A stretch of 64,000 nucleotides of DNA from Erysipelotrichaceae bacterium (GTDB lineage: Bacteria > Bacillota_I > Bacilli_A > RFN20 > DUOF01). Shown piece after piece: positions 1 to 9,249 of this stretch. The notes under the pieces are model-generated. The model worked only from the letters and a program-made list of their open reading frames with translations. It ran no database searches and was not told the origin of the DNA. A program made the position numbers and the translations under genes. Numbering within the stretch: the first letter of the stretch is position 1; each line of letters opens with the position of its first letter. The stretch covers positions 1-64,000 of the forward strand of contig SVBH01000001.1 of the NCBI GenBank assembly GCA_015058985.1, written 5' to 3'.

Positions 1-44
1 TAATCTATGATCACAACTATTTAAGACCTAGCTATGCATTAAAT

Positions 45-85
45 TATAAAACCCCAATCGAGTATAGGACTCAATTAGGGTTTAA
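45..85 (-). terminator. Rho-independent terminator of the YihY-like gene
   Basis: Imperfect inverted repeat (AAACCCTAATTGAGT pairing with ACTCGATTGGGGTTT on the minus strand) followed by a T-rich stretch, just past the stop codon of the gene at 104-952. Confidence 0.6.
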
Positions 86-103
86 ATAAATGTTTTTTAC
101 TGT

Positions 104-952
104 CTACTTTTTGTTGACAAGTTCATAAATAGATAATGTGTTTTTTTCTTGATTTTTCAATGCTTCTTTAATTCGATCCCTATTTGCTTTTATAATGGTA
201 TTTAATAATAAACCACAATAAACACATAGCCCTATAAGTTGGAATAAAAGCAATAAAATTAACAACCAAGTTAATGGTCCATAACTGTTATTGAAATTAC
301 TTAAATATTTACTATATAAACCAAATAAAGAAAGGGATATTGTAATTCCTACTGCGCTAAATAAAGCTCCTTGCCAAACATCTTTTATTCTCAACACTTT
401 ATCACTTGCTACAGAATATAATAACAAAGTCAAAATAAATAACATAATAAATTCCAAGAAAATCTGCATAACTGAACCAAAAGCTTTAACATTTGTTTCT
501 CCAATAAAATAAGCCATTACAGCGCTCAAAGTAAAGAATAGGAACAACAACACTATAAACCCTATTGTAATTAATAATGATTTCAATCTCTTTTTAATAA
601 AATTATTTTTTTTATGATAAAGATTATTACTTACATTAATAAAAGAATTAAATCCATTTGATATGATGATAACTGATACAAATAAGTTAAATAACAAACT
701 TATTATATTTTCCCAAGAATTACTATTGCTCAAAAAATCAATTAAACTAGTTGCAATATTGTTAGGAAAAATTACTCTTAAGTAGTTTTGTAAGAAATCA
801 GCGGGTATGGTAAACAAAGATAGGAAAAATTGCATTATAGTTAAAGATGGAACCAATGCAAAAATCATATAGAAAGCAAAACTTGTAGGGAATAAAGATC
901 CCTTTGTTTTTTTCAGTCCTTCAACCAATTTCTTTAAAACATCATCATACAT
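104..952 (-). CDS. YihY/BrkB-family integral membrane protein
   Basis: A 282-residue membrane protein of the YihY/BrkB family (the old 'ribonuclease BN' annotation, now considered wrong). The family's function is unclear; it is a polytopic inner-membrane protein. Visible here are an N-terminal cytoplasmic helix, then about six hydrophobic segments (roughly residues 25-50, 85-105, 125-150, 160-185, 195-215 and 225-255) and a charged C-terminal tail. The family-like stretch SFAFYMIFALVPSL occurs near residue 25. The length is normal for the family. A Shine-Dalgarno AGGTG lies upstream of the ATG. The gene appears monocistronic, with a hairpin terminator downstream. The family call rests on overall pattern, without an alignment. 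Confidence 0.8.
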   Translation of the reverse strand: MYDDVLKKLVEGLKKTKGSLFPTSFAFYMIFALVPSLTIMQFFLSLFTIPADFLQNYLRVIFPNNIATSLIDFLSNSNSWENIISLLFNLFVSVIIISNGFNSFINVSNNLYHKKNNFIKKRLKSLLITIGFIVLLFLFFTLSAVMAYFIGETNVKAFGSVMQIFLEFIMLFILTLLLYSVASDKVLRIKDVWQGALFSAVGITISLSLFGLYSKYLSNFNNSYGPLTWLLILLLLFQLIGLCVYCGLLLNTIIKANRDRIKEALKNQEKNTLSIYELVNKK

Positions 953-1007
953 AACTTATATCACCTATCTAATATATAGTATATTGCAATTTTTAACTAA
1001 AAAACAA

Positions 1008-1036
1008 TAAAAAAAAGATTGGTTAGCACCAATCTT
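1008..1036 (-). terminator. Rho-independent terminator
   Basis: Stem AAGATTGG/CCAATCTT with a short loop. On the minus strand it is followed by a run of T, directly downstream of the gene at 1057-1497. Confidence 0.75.
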
Positions 1037-1056
1037 AATCATCAATTATCTAATTT

Positions 1057-1497
1057 TTATTTTTTTTCGACTTCTTCTTTGATAACACCAACAAACATTT
1101 TTACATGCTCAGGACTCAACTTAATAGTTTTTTCTTCACCTTTTTCATTAACGTAATCTAAAACTACAATATCTTTTTTAACTTTCTTGAAGAATACCCA
1201 TTGTTCATCAATTCTTACTTGTTTGATATCTGCATAATTAATTGTTTTCTTAGCAAATACATATCTATATACTTCCATACCTTCTTTATTTAATTTGTAG
1301 AAGTCATCAAACAAAAGAACATAGATAGAAAATAATAAGAAATAATCAATAACGATGAACAAAGATAAAGAAATCATTGTTCCAAACATTGAAATTTCCA
1401 TCTTTCTAGTTAAAAAGACTACTAATAAAAGCACAAGTAAGCTTGATCCTAATACGATCATCATTTTGTTCCAATTAATAAAGGATTTAAATTTCAT
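1057..1497 (-). CDS. Two-TM membrane protein, possible bacterial PH-like domain
   Basis: About 146 residues. Two hydrophobic segments (about residues 12-30 and 40-62) are followed by a soluble, beta-rich, basic region of about 80 residues. The layout, two membrane helices then a small domain with a 'KTINYADIKQVRI' strand-turn, resembles the YcxB or PH-like membrane proteins of Firmicutes, but I do not recognise a specific family. I chose the ATG at 1497 because GAGGTGG lies 6 bases upstream; the longer open frame begins inside that site. It is flanked by its own terminator and no operon partner is evident. Function unknown. Confidence 0.6.
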   Translation of the reverse strand: MKFKSFINWNKMMIVLGSSLLVLLLVVFLTRKMEISMFGTMISLSLFIVIDYFLLFSIYVLLFDDFYKLNKEGMEVYRYVFAKKTINYADIKQVRIDEQWVFFKKVKKDIVVLDYVNEKGEEKTIKLSPEHVKMFVGVIKEEVEKK

Positions 1498-1669
1498 ATT
1501 TACCACCTCAACACACTAAAACTATACCATCTAGCCAAATTTATTTCAATTAATATAAATCCAATTGTGAATAAATCCCCAATGTTAAAAACTTACCCCA
1601 AAAAAAATGGAGTCTATTGACTATTAAAAGTATATAAAATATACTAAATATAGTAGGCAGGTGACGCTA

Positions 1670-2905
1670 ATGAGAAAAAAAATATTTGGTTTAATCATTA
1701 ATATTGTTTTCATATTTTCTTGTGTTTTTCCACTAATGGCATGTAGTAGAAAAATCACTCGATCTGATAGACAAATGTATGTCTTAGCATGTAAATCAGT
1801 TAATAACTATGCTGCTTCTAATGGAGGAGTGAACCACATTGCTCAAGCATTTAGTTCCACAAACCCTTTAAGTTGTAATATGTCAGACATTGATAGCAGT
1901 AGCGCTATCAAAAATTCTTTAATCGTTACAGATGTTAGAAGTGAAAGCAGAACTGGACCATTTACTGTTACAGTTACATTTAAAGCTCCTATCAGAGGAA
2001 AAACAAATACTAACGCTCTTTTATCAGTAATGCTTGCATTTAAAATAAAAGACTCTGGAGTAAACGCTGCTTTGGCAGAATATATCTATTGTACCACACA
2101 TTCTTCAGCATCTGATATTCAATGTAAGGATTACACTAATACTGATAAAGCTGCTTATACTACAAGTAAAGTAGCTGAAATAGTTAAAACTGGTAAATAT
2201 ATTAAAACAAATGCAAGTTCAGTTCATGGATCAGTTTCCTCACCTGGAGCTAAACCATCTTTCTCATTCAATGAAACTAACATTGAACTATTAAATGGAG
2301 AAACAATAATAAACAGTCAAAAAATAAAAGTTACCAATGGCGTTGTAAATGTCGTCGTAGAAGTTTCTTTAGATGATCTATACGTTGGACCAGCATCAGC
2401 ACTTAATGACTTCTGTGAAGAAGCATTAGGAACTCTATATTCTTCTATAAGTCAAGGAACATATTCTTATGCTTATCTAAATGATGCTGTAGCAAGATTT
2501 TTCCATCTAGGATATGAGGATTTAAGAGATATTTCAGTCTTAACTAAAACGGAAGTTAAATACGAAGTAGATAGTGATTGGATAGAAGTAAATGCTGAAT
2601 CTGAAAATACATACAAAACAGTTACACTTCAACAACCAGAAGGTACAATTACTTTTACAAGGGGTAACTGTAAATATACATTAAGAGTTTACAACACAAA
2701 TGGATCTTTCGTTATTCCATCAAATGATTATTTAATGTTTGGTAAAGTTGAAAAAAGTGATGGTTCAGATCCTGAGTGGTATATTTTAGATGAATCTTGT
2801 TTAAATGAAGATGGTAGCTTTGATGTAGGAAAAGCTAATCGTATTGAAACAAGTAATGAGTATCGTTGTCCAGATGGAGATAAATGTTTACAAGAATTCC
2901 ATTAA
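1670..2905 (+). CDS. Secreted lipoprotein of unknown function
   Basis: About 411 residues. The N-terminus is a lipoprotein signal: basic MRKK, a hydrophobic core to about residue 25, then a lipobox ending LMAC with Cys at about residue 27. The mature protein is beta-rich, with serine/threonine-rich tracts and several Cys pairs (around residues 120-170 and near the C-terminus, ending in a Cys-containing PDGDKC stretch). This suggests an extracytoplasmic protein with disulfides. I do not recognise the family. The ATG at 1670 is preferred over an upstream GTG because AGGCAGGTG lies before it. A terminator follows directly, so it is probably monocistronic. Confidence 0.65.
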   Translation: MRKKIFGLIINIVFIFSCVFPLMACSRKITRSDRQMYVLACKSVNNYAASNGGVNHIAQAFSSTNPLSCNMSDIDSSSAIKNSLIVTDVRSESRTGPFTVTVTFKAPIRGKTNTNALLSVMLAFKIKDSGVNAALAEYIYCTTHSSASDIQCKDYTNTDKAAYTTSKVAEIVKTGKYIKTNASSVHGSVSSPGAKPSFSFNETNIELLNGETIINSQKIKVTNGVVNVVVEVSLDDLYVGPASALNDFCEEALGTLYSSISQGTYSYAYLNDAVARFFHLGYEDLRDISVLTKTEVKYEVDSDWIEVNAESENTYKTVTLQQPEGTITFTRGNCKYTLRVYNTNGSFVIPSNDYLMFGKVEKSDGSDPEWYILDESCLNEDGSFDVGKANRIETSNEYRCPDGDKCLQEFH

Positions 2906-2931
2906 AAACTAGACTAGGTCTAGTTTTTTTA
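2906..2931 (+). terminator. Rho-independent terminator
   Basis: AACTAGAC/GTCTAGTT stem with a T7 tail, right after the lipoprotein gene stop. Confidence 0.8.
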
Positions 2932-2932
2932 T

Positions 2933-2966
2933 TTGACTTTTATTTGTTAATTATTAACAATATAAA
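2933..2966 (+). promoter_or_regulatory. Promoter with palindromic operator before the ABC exporter operon
   Basis: A TTGACT -35-like hexamer (2933-2938) is followed by the perfect 17-bp palindrome TTGTTAATTATTAACAA (2944-2960) and an A/T-rich -10 region. A palindrome between the promoter hexamers is the usual place for a repressor. The regulator is not encoded next door. Confidence 0.5.
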
Positions 2967-2986
2967 AGAAGTAAGCAGGTGTTTAA

Positions 2987-4825
2987 ATGAAAAAAGAAAA
3001 TCAAACATATAAATCTTTCAAATACTTTTTTAAATTGTACAAACCATATAGTTATTCATATATCATAATATTTCTATTATCAATTGCAGTTGCAGCTTGT
3101 TACTTTTTATTTACACAAGCATCAAAATTGCTAATTGACTACTGTATCGACTATAATGCTGATGCAGTTAAATCAAGCAATATCTTTAATTTTCTTCTAA
3201 ACGGAACATTTGGTGAACCAAAATCAAAGTTATTATTAGCTACTATCGTTTTAGTTTTGTTCCTAACAGTATTACTCAAAAATGGAGCTAGATATGTAAA
3301 GGCTTTATTCTCTACCAAAATAAACGTCCAATATTACGAAGCAGATTTGAGATGTATGGCCTATGAAAAAATGTTAAAGATGAGTCAAGCTGAAATAAAT
3401 AGTTTCACCAGTGGAGAAATACTAGCTACTATTAACACCGACACTACAGAGGTAAAAACTTTAATAGGCACAAGAATAAATGATATCCTCTATCATATAA
3501 TCATGATTATTTTTTCTATCATCTATCTATATCTAATTAACCCTGTTCTCTGTATTGTACCAATGATAGGAATGCCAATTATCCTTATCACCTTATTCAA
3601 ACAATTAGGTAAATCCCAAAGATATGGAAAAATAAAAAGAGAAACGGCAAAAGCGATAAACAATGTTGTTTCAGAAAACATCGCAGGAATTAGAACAGTT
3701 AAAGCATATTCAGCAGAAGAAACTGAAATGAAAAAATTTGATAAAGAAAATTCTGCGTTTGAAAATGTGTCTCAAAAGTTTTCAGCAGCATGGAATAAAT
3801 ATTGGTTATCTGCTCAATTAATAAGAAGTGCAATCCATGTCATTAGTTTATTCTTAGGAACAAAATTAATTTTCGATGGAAAAATAAGTACAGGAAGTTA
3901 TTTTATTTTCCTAAGCTATGTTTCTACCATCATTAGTCATACAAATAGTCTAACAAGAGTCGTCTTCAATTCCTTATATCAAATAACTAGTATGAATAAG
4001 CTTTATACTTTCTTAACATATGAAGAAAAAATAAAAGAAGGGCAAGCAGAAAAAGAAATCAGAGATGAACACCCCATTATTGAATTTAAAAATGTTTCTT
4101 TAACAATCAATGAAAACAAAATTATCGATGACATTTCATTTGTGGTCCCATATGGACAAAAAGTTGCTATCATGGGGGCAACAGGAAGTGGAAAAACCTT
4201 GCTATTCATGCTCCTAAATAGATTTGTAGATCCTACTGAAGGAGAAATATTGATAAATGGTAAAAATATTAAAACATTTGACTTAAACTATTTGAGAAGT
4301 CATTTCAGCTACGTCATGCAAAACACTTTCTTATATTCAAACACAATATATAACAATATTTCCTATTATGACGATGAAACTGTTAACGAAGAAAGACTAT
4401 ATAGTGTCTCCAAAATTGCTTATGCCCATGATTTTATTGAAAAATTAGACAAAAAATATGATACAGTTGTAGGAGAAAGAGGATATGGTTTATCCGGAGG
4501 GCAAAAGCAAAGGGTTACTATTGCCCGAGCTTTATATAAAGATGCTCCAATTTTCTTATTTGATGAAGCTTTTTCTGCATTAGACCAAAAAACAGAAAGT
4601 CAACTTATAAGTAACCTTCATGCTGAATATGATGCCCGTACTTGGATAATTACTTCTCACCGTGCTAATACCGCTAAAGAAATGGATTGCATAATTGTTT
4701 TAGATAATGGAGCGATAAAAGAAAAAGGAACCTTTGAGGAATTAATGAATCTAAAAGGTATTTTCTACAATATTTATTCTTATCAAGAAACATTGAAGAA
4801 AGAAGGTGTTGTAGATGAAAAATAA
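2987..4825 (+). CDS. ABC exporter half-transporter, subunit A (permease fused to ATPase)
   Basis: A 612-residue type I exporter: six membrane helices in residues about 15-320, then a nucleotide-binding domain. The NBD shows Walker A GATGSGKT, signature LSGGQKQR, Walker B IFLFDEAFSALD and H-loop SHR, all with catalytic residues intact. It probably pairs with the next gene, which overlaps it by 11 bases, as a heterodimeric drug or lipid/peptide exporter. The family exports hydrophobic compounds, lipids or peptides; the substrate cannot be read from sequence. A palindromic operator lies upstream. Length is typical. Confidence 0.9.
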   Translation: MKKENQTYKSFKYFFKLYKPYSYSYIIIFLLSIAVAACYFLFTQASKLLIDYCIDYNADAVKSSNIFNFLLNGTFGEPKSKLLLATIVLVLFLTVLLKNGARYVKALFSTKINVQYYEADLRCMAYEKMLKMSQAEINSFTSGEILATINTDTTEVKTLIGTRINDILYHIIMIIFSIIYLYLINPVLCIVPMIGMPIILITLFKQLGKSQRYGKIKRETAKAINNVVSENIAGIRTVKAYSAEETEMKKFDKENSAFENVSQKFSAAWNKYWLSAQLIRSAIHVISLFLGTKLIFDGKISTGSYFIFLSYVSTIISHTNSLTRVVFNSLYQITSMNKLYTFLTYEEKIKEGQAEKEIRDEHPIIEFKNVSLTINENKIIDDISFVVPYGQKVAIMGATGSGKTLLFMLLNRFVDPTEGEILINGKNIKTFDLNYLRSHFSYVMQNTFLYSNTIYNNISYYDDETVNEERLYSVSKIAYAHDFIEKLDKKYDTVVGERGYGLSGGQKQRVTIARALYKDAPIFLFDEAFSALDQKTESQLISNLHAEYDARTWIITSHRANTAKEMDCIIVLDNGAIKEKGTFEELMNLKGIFYNIYSYQETLKKEGVVDEK

Positions 4826-6584
4826 TCGCTTAATTTTTGAAGATGAAAAAGTAGAAGTAAAATTTAATTTCAAATATTTAATGAGAATTATTCGTTATGC
4901 GTTTCCTTTTAAATTTTGGATTGGATTTATCTTCCTATGCTTACTAGGTCTATCCATCATTGAACTTGTAATACCTTTATTTGAATCAAGCATCATTGAA
5001 AAAGTTGTTCCATCAGGAAAATACTCAAAACTAGTAACTGTTATCAGTGTCATCACGATACTAGAAATATTAAAATGTATCTTAGATATTTCTCAAAACT
5101 ATATTGCATATAAATGTGAACATAAAATACTTTATAAAATTAGAAAAGATTTGTTTGAAAAACTCCAAAAACTTTATTTTGATTACTTTGATCGAGTTCC
5201 AACGGGAAAAGTATTAGTTCGTCTAACAAGTTATGTTAACCAACTTAATGGATTCTTTGCATACTATGCCATTAGGTCTGTATTTAGTTTCTTAAAAATA
5301 CTGTTAGTAGTAATCTTTGCTTTCAGAATAAATGTATTATTCACATTGATAGTAATAGGATATATGACCATACTTGCTATCGTTGCAATAGGAATGCGTT
5401 CCATTATGAAAGAAAAGAATAGAATACATAAAAACAAAAACAGCAACAGAATTGCTTTTGTAAGTGAGACTATCACAGGAAATACAGTAAGTAATGCTTT
5501 TGAAAAAAATGAAGCTAACGCTAAAACATTTAAAGAACTTAACGATTTATCAAAGCAAAGTTGGTACAATGTAGTTAAATTAAGAGAACAATATAATGTA
5601 GTGATTTCCATCATTTGGAATTCCATCAATATTACGCTTTATGCAACCGCGTTCTTCCTAATGCTAAAAGGACAAGCAGTCTTAGGAGCAATTCTAGCAT
5701 TCTCATCATACACAGATTTATTTTATGACCCAATCATGCTTATTATTGAAGCTTTACAAGTTTTCTCTGAAAAAAGTGTAAATCTAGAAAGAATGTTTGA
5801 ATTATTGGATTACCCTGTTAGTGTCAAAGAAAAAGAAAATGCTTATCCTTTACCTCCAATAAAAGGAAATATAAAATACGATAATATAACATTTAGCTAC
5901 GATAATTCCTTCACAGTATTAGAAGACTTTTCATTAGATGTTAAGGCAGGAGAAATGATTGCCTTAGTTGGTCCAACTGGAGCAGGTAAATCCACTGTAG
6001 TTAATCTTCTTAATCGTTTTTACGATCCTAACAAAGGAGACATTTTTATAGATGGACACAACATTAAAGATGTAACTACTCATTCATTAAGAAGACAAGT
6101 AGGTATGATGATGCAAGATTCCTTTATCTTTAGAGGAACCATCATTGACAACATTAGATATGGCTGTCCTTCTGCAACTTATGAAGAATGCGTTGAAGCG
6201 GCTAAGAAAATTGGAGCAGATTCTCTAATTGAAAACTTAGAAGGTAAATATCACCATGTTGTAGGAGAAAATGGTGAAGGTTTGTCATCAGGAGAAAAAC
6301 AATTAATTTGTTTTGCTAGAATTATCTTAAATAATCCTAAAGTTTTAATCCTTGATGAAGCTACAAGTAGTATTGATAGTTTAACAGAAAAGAAAATTAT
6401 GGAAGCTTTAGATATTATAACTCAAGATAGAACTTGTTTTGTTATTGCACATAGGTTATCTACTATTAGAAAAGCAGATAAAATCCTTGTAATTAACAAT
6501 AAGGGAATTCAAGAACAAGGAACTCATGAACAATTAATGAAATTGAAAGGTCAATACTATAAATTAGTAAACCATCAAATGTAA
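4815..6584 (+). CDS. ABC exporter half-transporter, subunit B (permease fused to ATPase)
   Basis: A 589-residue partner of the preceding gene with the same TM-NBD layout. Walker A is GPTGAGKST, Walker B is VLILDEATSSID, H-loop is IAHRLST. The signature is degenerate, LSSGEKQ instead of LSGGQ, so the two composite ATP sites may not be equivalent, as in many heterodimeric exporters. The 11-base overlap with the upstream gene implies translational coupling. A bidirectional terminator lies just after the stop. Confidence 0.9.
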   Translation: MKNNRLIFEDEKVEVKFNFKYLMRIIRYAFPFKFWIGFIFLCLLGLSIIELVIPLFESSIIEKVVPSGKYSKLVTVISVITILEILKCILDISQNYIAYKCEHKILYKIRKDLFEKLQKLYFDYFDRVPTGKVLVRLTSYVNQLNGFFAYYAIRSVFSFLKILLVVIFAFRINVLFTLIVIGYMTILAIVAIGMRSIMKEKNRIHKNKNSNRIAFVSETITGNTVSNAFEKNEANAKTFKELNDLSKQSWYNVVKLREQYNVVISIIWNSINITLYATAFFLMLKGQAVLGAILAFSSYTDLFYDPIMLIIEALQVFSEKSVNLERMFELLDYPVSVKEKENAYPLPPIKGNIKYDNITFSYDNSFTVLEDFSLDVKAGEMIALVGPTGAGKSTVVNLLNRFYDPNKGDIFIDGHNIKDVTTHSLRRQVGMMMQDSFIFRGTIIDNIRYGCPSATYEECVEAAKKIGADSLIENLEGKYHHVVGENGEGLSSGEKQLICFARIILNNPKVLILDEATSSIDSLTEKKIMEALDIITQDRTCFVIAHRLSTIRKADKILVINNKGIQEQGTHEQLMKLKGQYYKLVNHQM

Positions 6585-6609
6585 AAAAACTGCACTAGCA
6601 GTTTTTTTT
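6583..6609. terminator. Bidirectional terminator between convergent genes
   Basis: AACTGC/GCAGTT stem flanked by A7 on one side and T8 on the other. It serves the ABC operon (+) and the P-type ATPase (-). Confidence 0.8.
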
Positions 6610-9171
6610 GTTTCTCATATATTTTATGGTTTCCATCACAAAAACAGGAATAATAGCTAAACAAAAAGAGATTATGTAATATTTTACAGGCATTATAGTT
6701 AAACTAAAAATATTAGATAATCCTGGAACAAACAATATAATTGCAATTAATAATAAAGAAGCTATGGAAGCTCCCACCATATATTTATTAGAAAAGAACC
6801 CCACTTTAAATAAAGAGTGGTAACTTCTCATATTGTAAGCTTGAAAAATTTGAGTACTAGATAGAACTATAAAAGCCATCGTTTGACCTGCTTGAAGATT
6901 AATACTATTTTTACCTATAGAAAACGCAATTAAAGTCAAAAAAGAAAACATTAAACCTTGGAAAACAATTTTTATTATCAAACCATTGGCAAATATATCT
7001 TCATCTTTTGACTTTGGTTTCTTTTTCATAATATCTTCTTCTTTTTTCTCGACTCCAAGTGCTAAAGCAGGTAAAGTATCAGTAACCAAATTAACCCAAA
7101 GCAGTTGCATAGAAAGCAAAGGAGTTTCTTTCCATAGTAACATTGCAAATAGCATAGTAAAAATTTCTCCCATATTAGTTCCTAATAAGAATTCAATAGT
7201 TTTTCTAATGTTATCGTAGATACACCTTCCTTCTTTCACACTTTCAACAATGGTAGAAAAATCATCATCTGCCAAAATCAAATCAGAAGCTCTCTTAGCA
7301 ACTTCAGTTCCTGTTTTTCCCATTGCACATCCTATATCAGCAACTTTTAAAGCAGGAGCATCATTAACTCCATCACCAGTCATTGCAACAATTTCATTTT
7401 GTTTTTGCCATGCTTTAACAATTCTTAATTTGTCTTTTGGAGTAACTCTTGCATACACTTTTATTCTTCGAATTCTATTTTCTAATTCTTTATCCGTTAG
7501 TTTAGCCAATTCGATTCCTGTTATAGATTGGTTATCGTTTGTGATAATACCAATATTTTTAGCGATGGCAGTCGCAGTAACAATATTATCGCCTGTAATC
7601 ATCACAGTTTGAATTCCTGCTTCTTTACATTCTTTTAAAGAATTAATTACTTCTTTTCTTGGAGGATCAATCATCGCTAATAATCCTATGAAAGTCAAAT
7701 CTTCCTCTAATCTGCTATTTATTACAAAAGGCAAATGATCAAGTTCTTTATAAGCTACTGCAAGAACACGATTTCCTTGATTAGACATTTCTAAACACTT
7801 TTCTTCTGCTATAGAAGTAACATTGATACATTTTTTAGCAAGATGTTCAAAAGCACCTTTAACGATAACTATATATTTTTCATTTCTTTTATGTATCGTA
7901 CTCATTAATTTACGATCAGAATCAAAAGGTACTTCTCCTACCCTAGGATATAAAGTTTTTTTCTCCTCAATAGATATGCCTATTTCTTTTGCAGCTCTTA
8001 CAATTGCAACTTCAGTAGGATCTCCCATATTTTCATTAGCATTACAGCATAAAAGTGCATATCCTAACATTTCTTTAGAAGAAGTTTGAATAGAATTATT
8101 TAATTTTTCGATTTTATTTTTGGTAAAAACTTCAACTAAAGTCATCTTATTTTGTGTTAATGTTCCTGTCTTATCAGAACAAATAACAGAAGCACTACCC
8201 AATGTTTCCACAGCAGGAAGCTTCCTAATAATAGCATTTCTTTTTGCCATTCTCTGCACTCCAATAGCAAAAATAATAGTTACAATTGCTGGTAATCCTT
8301 CAGGAATCGCAGCTACCGCTAAAGAAATAGAAATCATAAAAATCTCTAGAGGTTTAATGTTTTCAAATAAACCAATAGAAAAAATAATAGCACATATGCT
8401 AACTGCCATAACACCTAAAAACTTACCTAAATTATCTAATTTTTTCTGCAAAGGCGTTAAAGTGGTATCTTGTTCATTCAATAAAGTTGCAACGTTACCA
8501 ATCTCTGTATTCATTCCAGTAGCAACAACCACCATTTTCCCAGTCCCATTTACGACACTACAGCCACTATAAACCATGTTAACACGTTCAGAAATTGGAG
8601 TGTTTTCAGGCACAAAAGACTGTGCACTTTTTTCAACAGGGAAAGACTCACCAGTTAAACTAGCTTCTTCTACTTTTAAAGCATTAGTTTCTAATAATCT
8701 TCCATCTGCACTTATATAATCACCAGCTTCAATAAAAACAATATCACCTGGAACTACTTTTTCCGCTTCGATTTCTAGTTTTTTACCATCTCTTAAAACT
8801 AAACAATGTGTAGCACTCATCTTTTGCAATGCTTCCATCGCTTTTTCTGCTTTTGCTTCTTGTATTACGCCCAGTGTTGCATTCATAAAAACAATCACTA
8901 AAATCACAATAGGTTCAATATAATCAACAGAATCTTTCGATTTAATCGCAATAAAAAAAGAAATAATTGCTGCTCCAATCAAAATCAGAACCATCACATC
9001 TTTAAATTGATTAATGAACTTCAAAAAAAGATTTTTATTCTTTTTAGCATTCAATTTATTAAATCCGTATTTTTCTAATCTTTTGGTAGCTTCATTTTCA
9101 CTTAAACCTTTAACTGCATCAGAATTCAATTCATTAACTACTTCAATATTCTTTTTAGCATGCCAAATCAT
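6595..9171 (-). CDS. P-type cation ATPase, Ca2+-transporting (P2A) type
   Basis: An 858-residue P-type ATPase. In order it has an N-terminal cation-ATPase domain, the actuator motif LTGES (about residue 172), the membrane motif [10 protein letters not shown] (about residue 290), the phosphorylation motif [13 protein letters not shown], the hinge motif [11 protein letters not shown], and a C-terminal cation-ATPase segment with four helices. This order and PEGLP are typical of SERCA/PMR1-like Ca2+ pumps; Mn2+ transport is possible. It uses ATP to expel or sequester cations at the plasma membrane. The SD GGAGGATAG supports the start. It diverges from the Ig-domain gene to its right. Length is normal and no key residue is lost. 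Confidence 0.92.
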   Translation of the reverse strand: MIWHAKKNIEVVNELNSDAVKGLSENEATKRLEKYGFNKLNAKKNKNLFLKFINQFKDVMVLILIGAAIISFFIAIKSKDSVDYIEPIVILVIVFMNATLGVIQEAKAEKAMEALQKMSATHCLVLRDGKKLEIEAEKVVPGDIVFIEAGDYISADGRLLETNALKVEEASLTGESFPVEKSAQSFVPENTPISERVNMVYSGCSVVNGTGKMVVVATGMNTEIGNVATLLNEQDTTLTPLQKKLDNLGKFLGVMAVSICAIIFSIGLFENIKPLEIFMISISLAVAAIPEGLPAIVTIIFAIGVQRMAKRNAIIRKLPAVETLGSASVICSDKTGTLTQNKMTLVEVFTKNKIEKLNNSIQTSSKEMLGYALLCCNANENMGDPTEVAIVRAAKEIGISIEEKKTLYPRVGEVPFDSDRKLMSTIHKRNEKYIVIVKGAFEHLAKKCINVTSIAEEKCLEMSNQGNRVLAVAYKELDHLPFVINSRLEEDLTFIGLLAMIDPPRKEVINSLKECKEAGIQTVMITGDNIVTATAIAKNIGIITNDNQSITGIELAKLTDKELENRIRRIKVYARVTPKDKLRIVKAWQKQNEIVAMTGDGVNDAPALKVADIGCAMGKTGTEVAKRASDLILADDDFSTIVESVKEGRCIYDNIRKTIEFLLGTNMGEIFTMLFAMLLWKETPLLSMQLLWVNLVTDTLPALALGVEKKEEDIMKKKPKSKDEDIFANGLIIKIVFQGLMFSFLTLIAFSIGKNSINLQAGQTMAFIVLSSTQIFQAYNMRSYHSLFKVGFFSNKYMVGASIASLLLIAIILFVPGLSNIFSLTIMPVKYYIISFCLAIIPVFVMETIKYMRNKKNC

Positions 9172-9249
9172 TACTATCCTCCAATTTATTTAATTTTATT
9201 CTCAGGAATTAAAGAATATTCAGGTAATTATCTATTAGGAGGATTATAT

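Noticed and set aside
7823-8572. Plus-strand ORFs opposite the P-type ATPase
   Set aside because: Shadow frames of a strongly conserved minus-strand gene, with no SD or recognisable protein.
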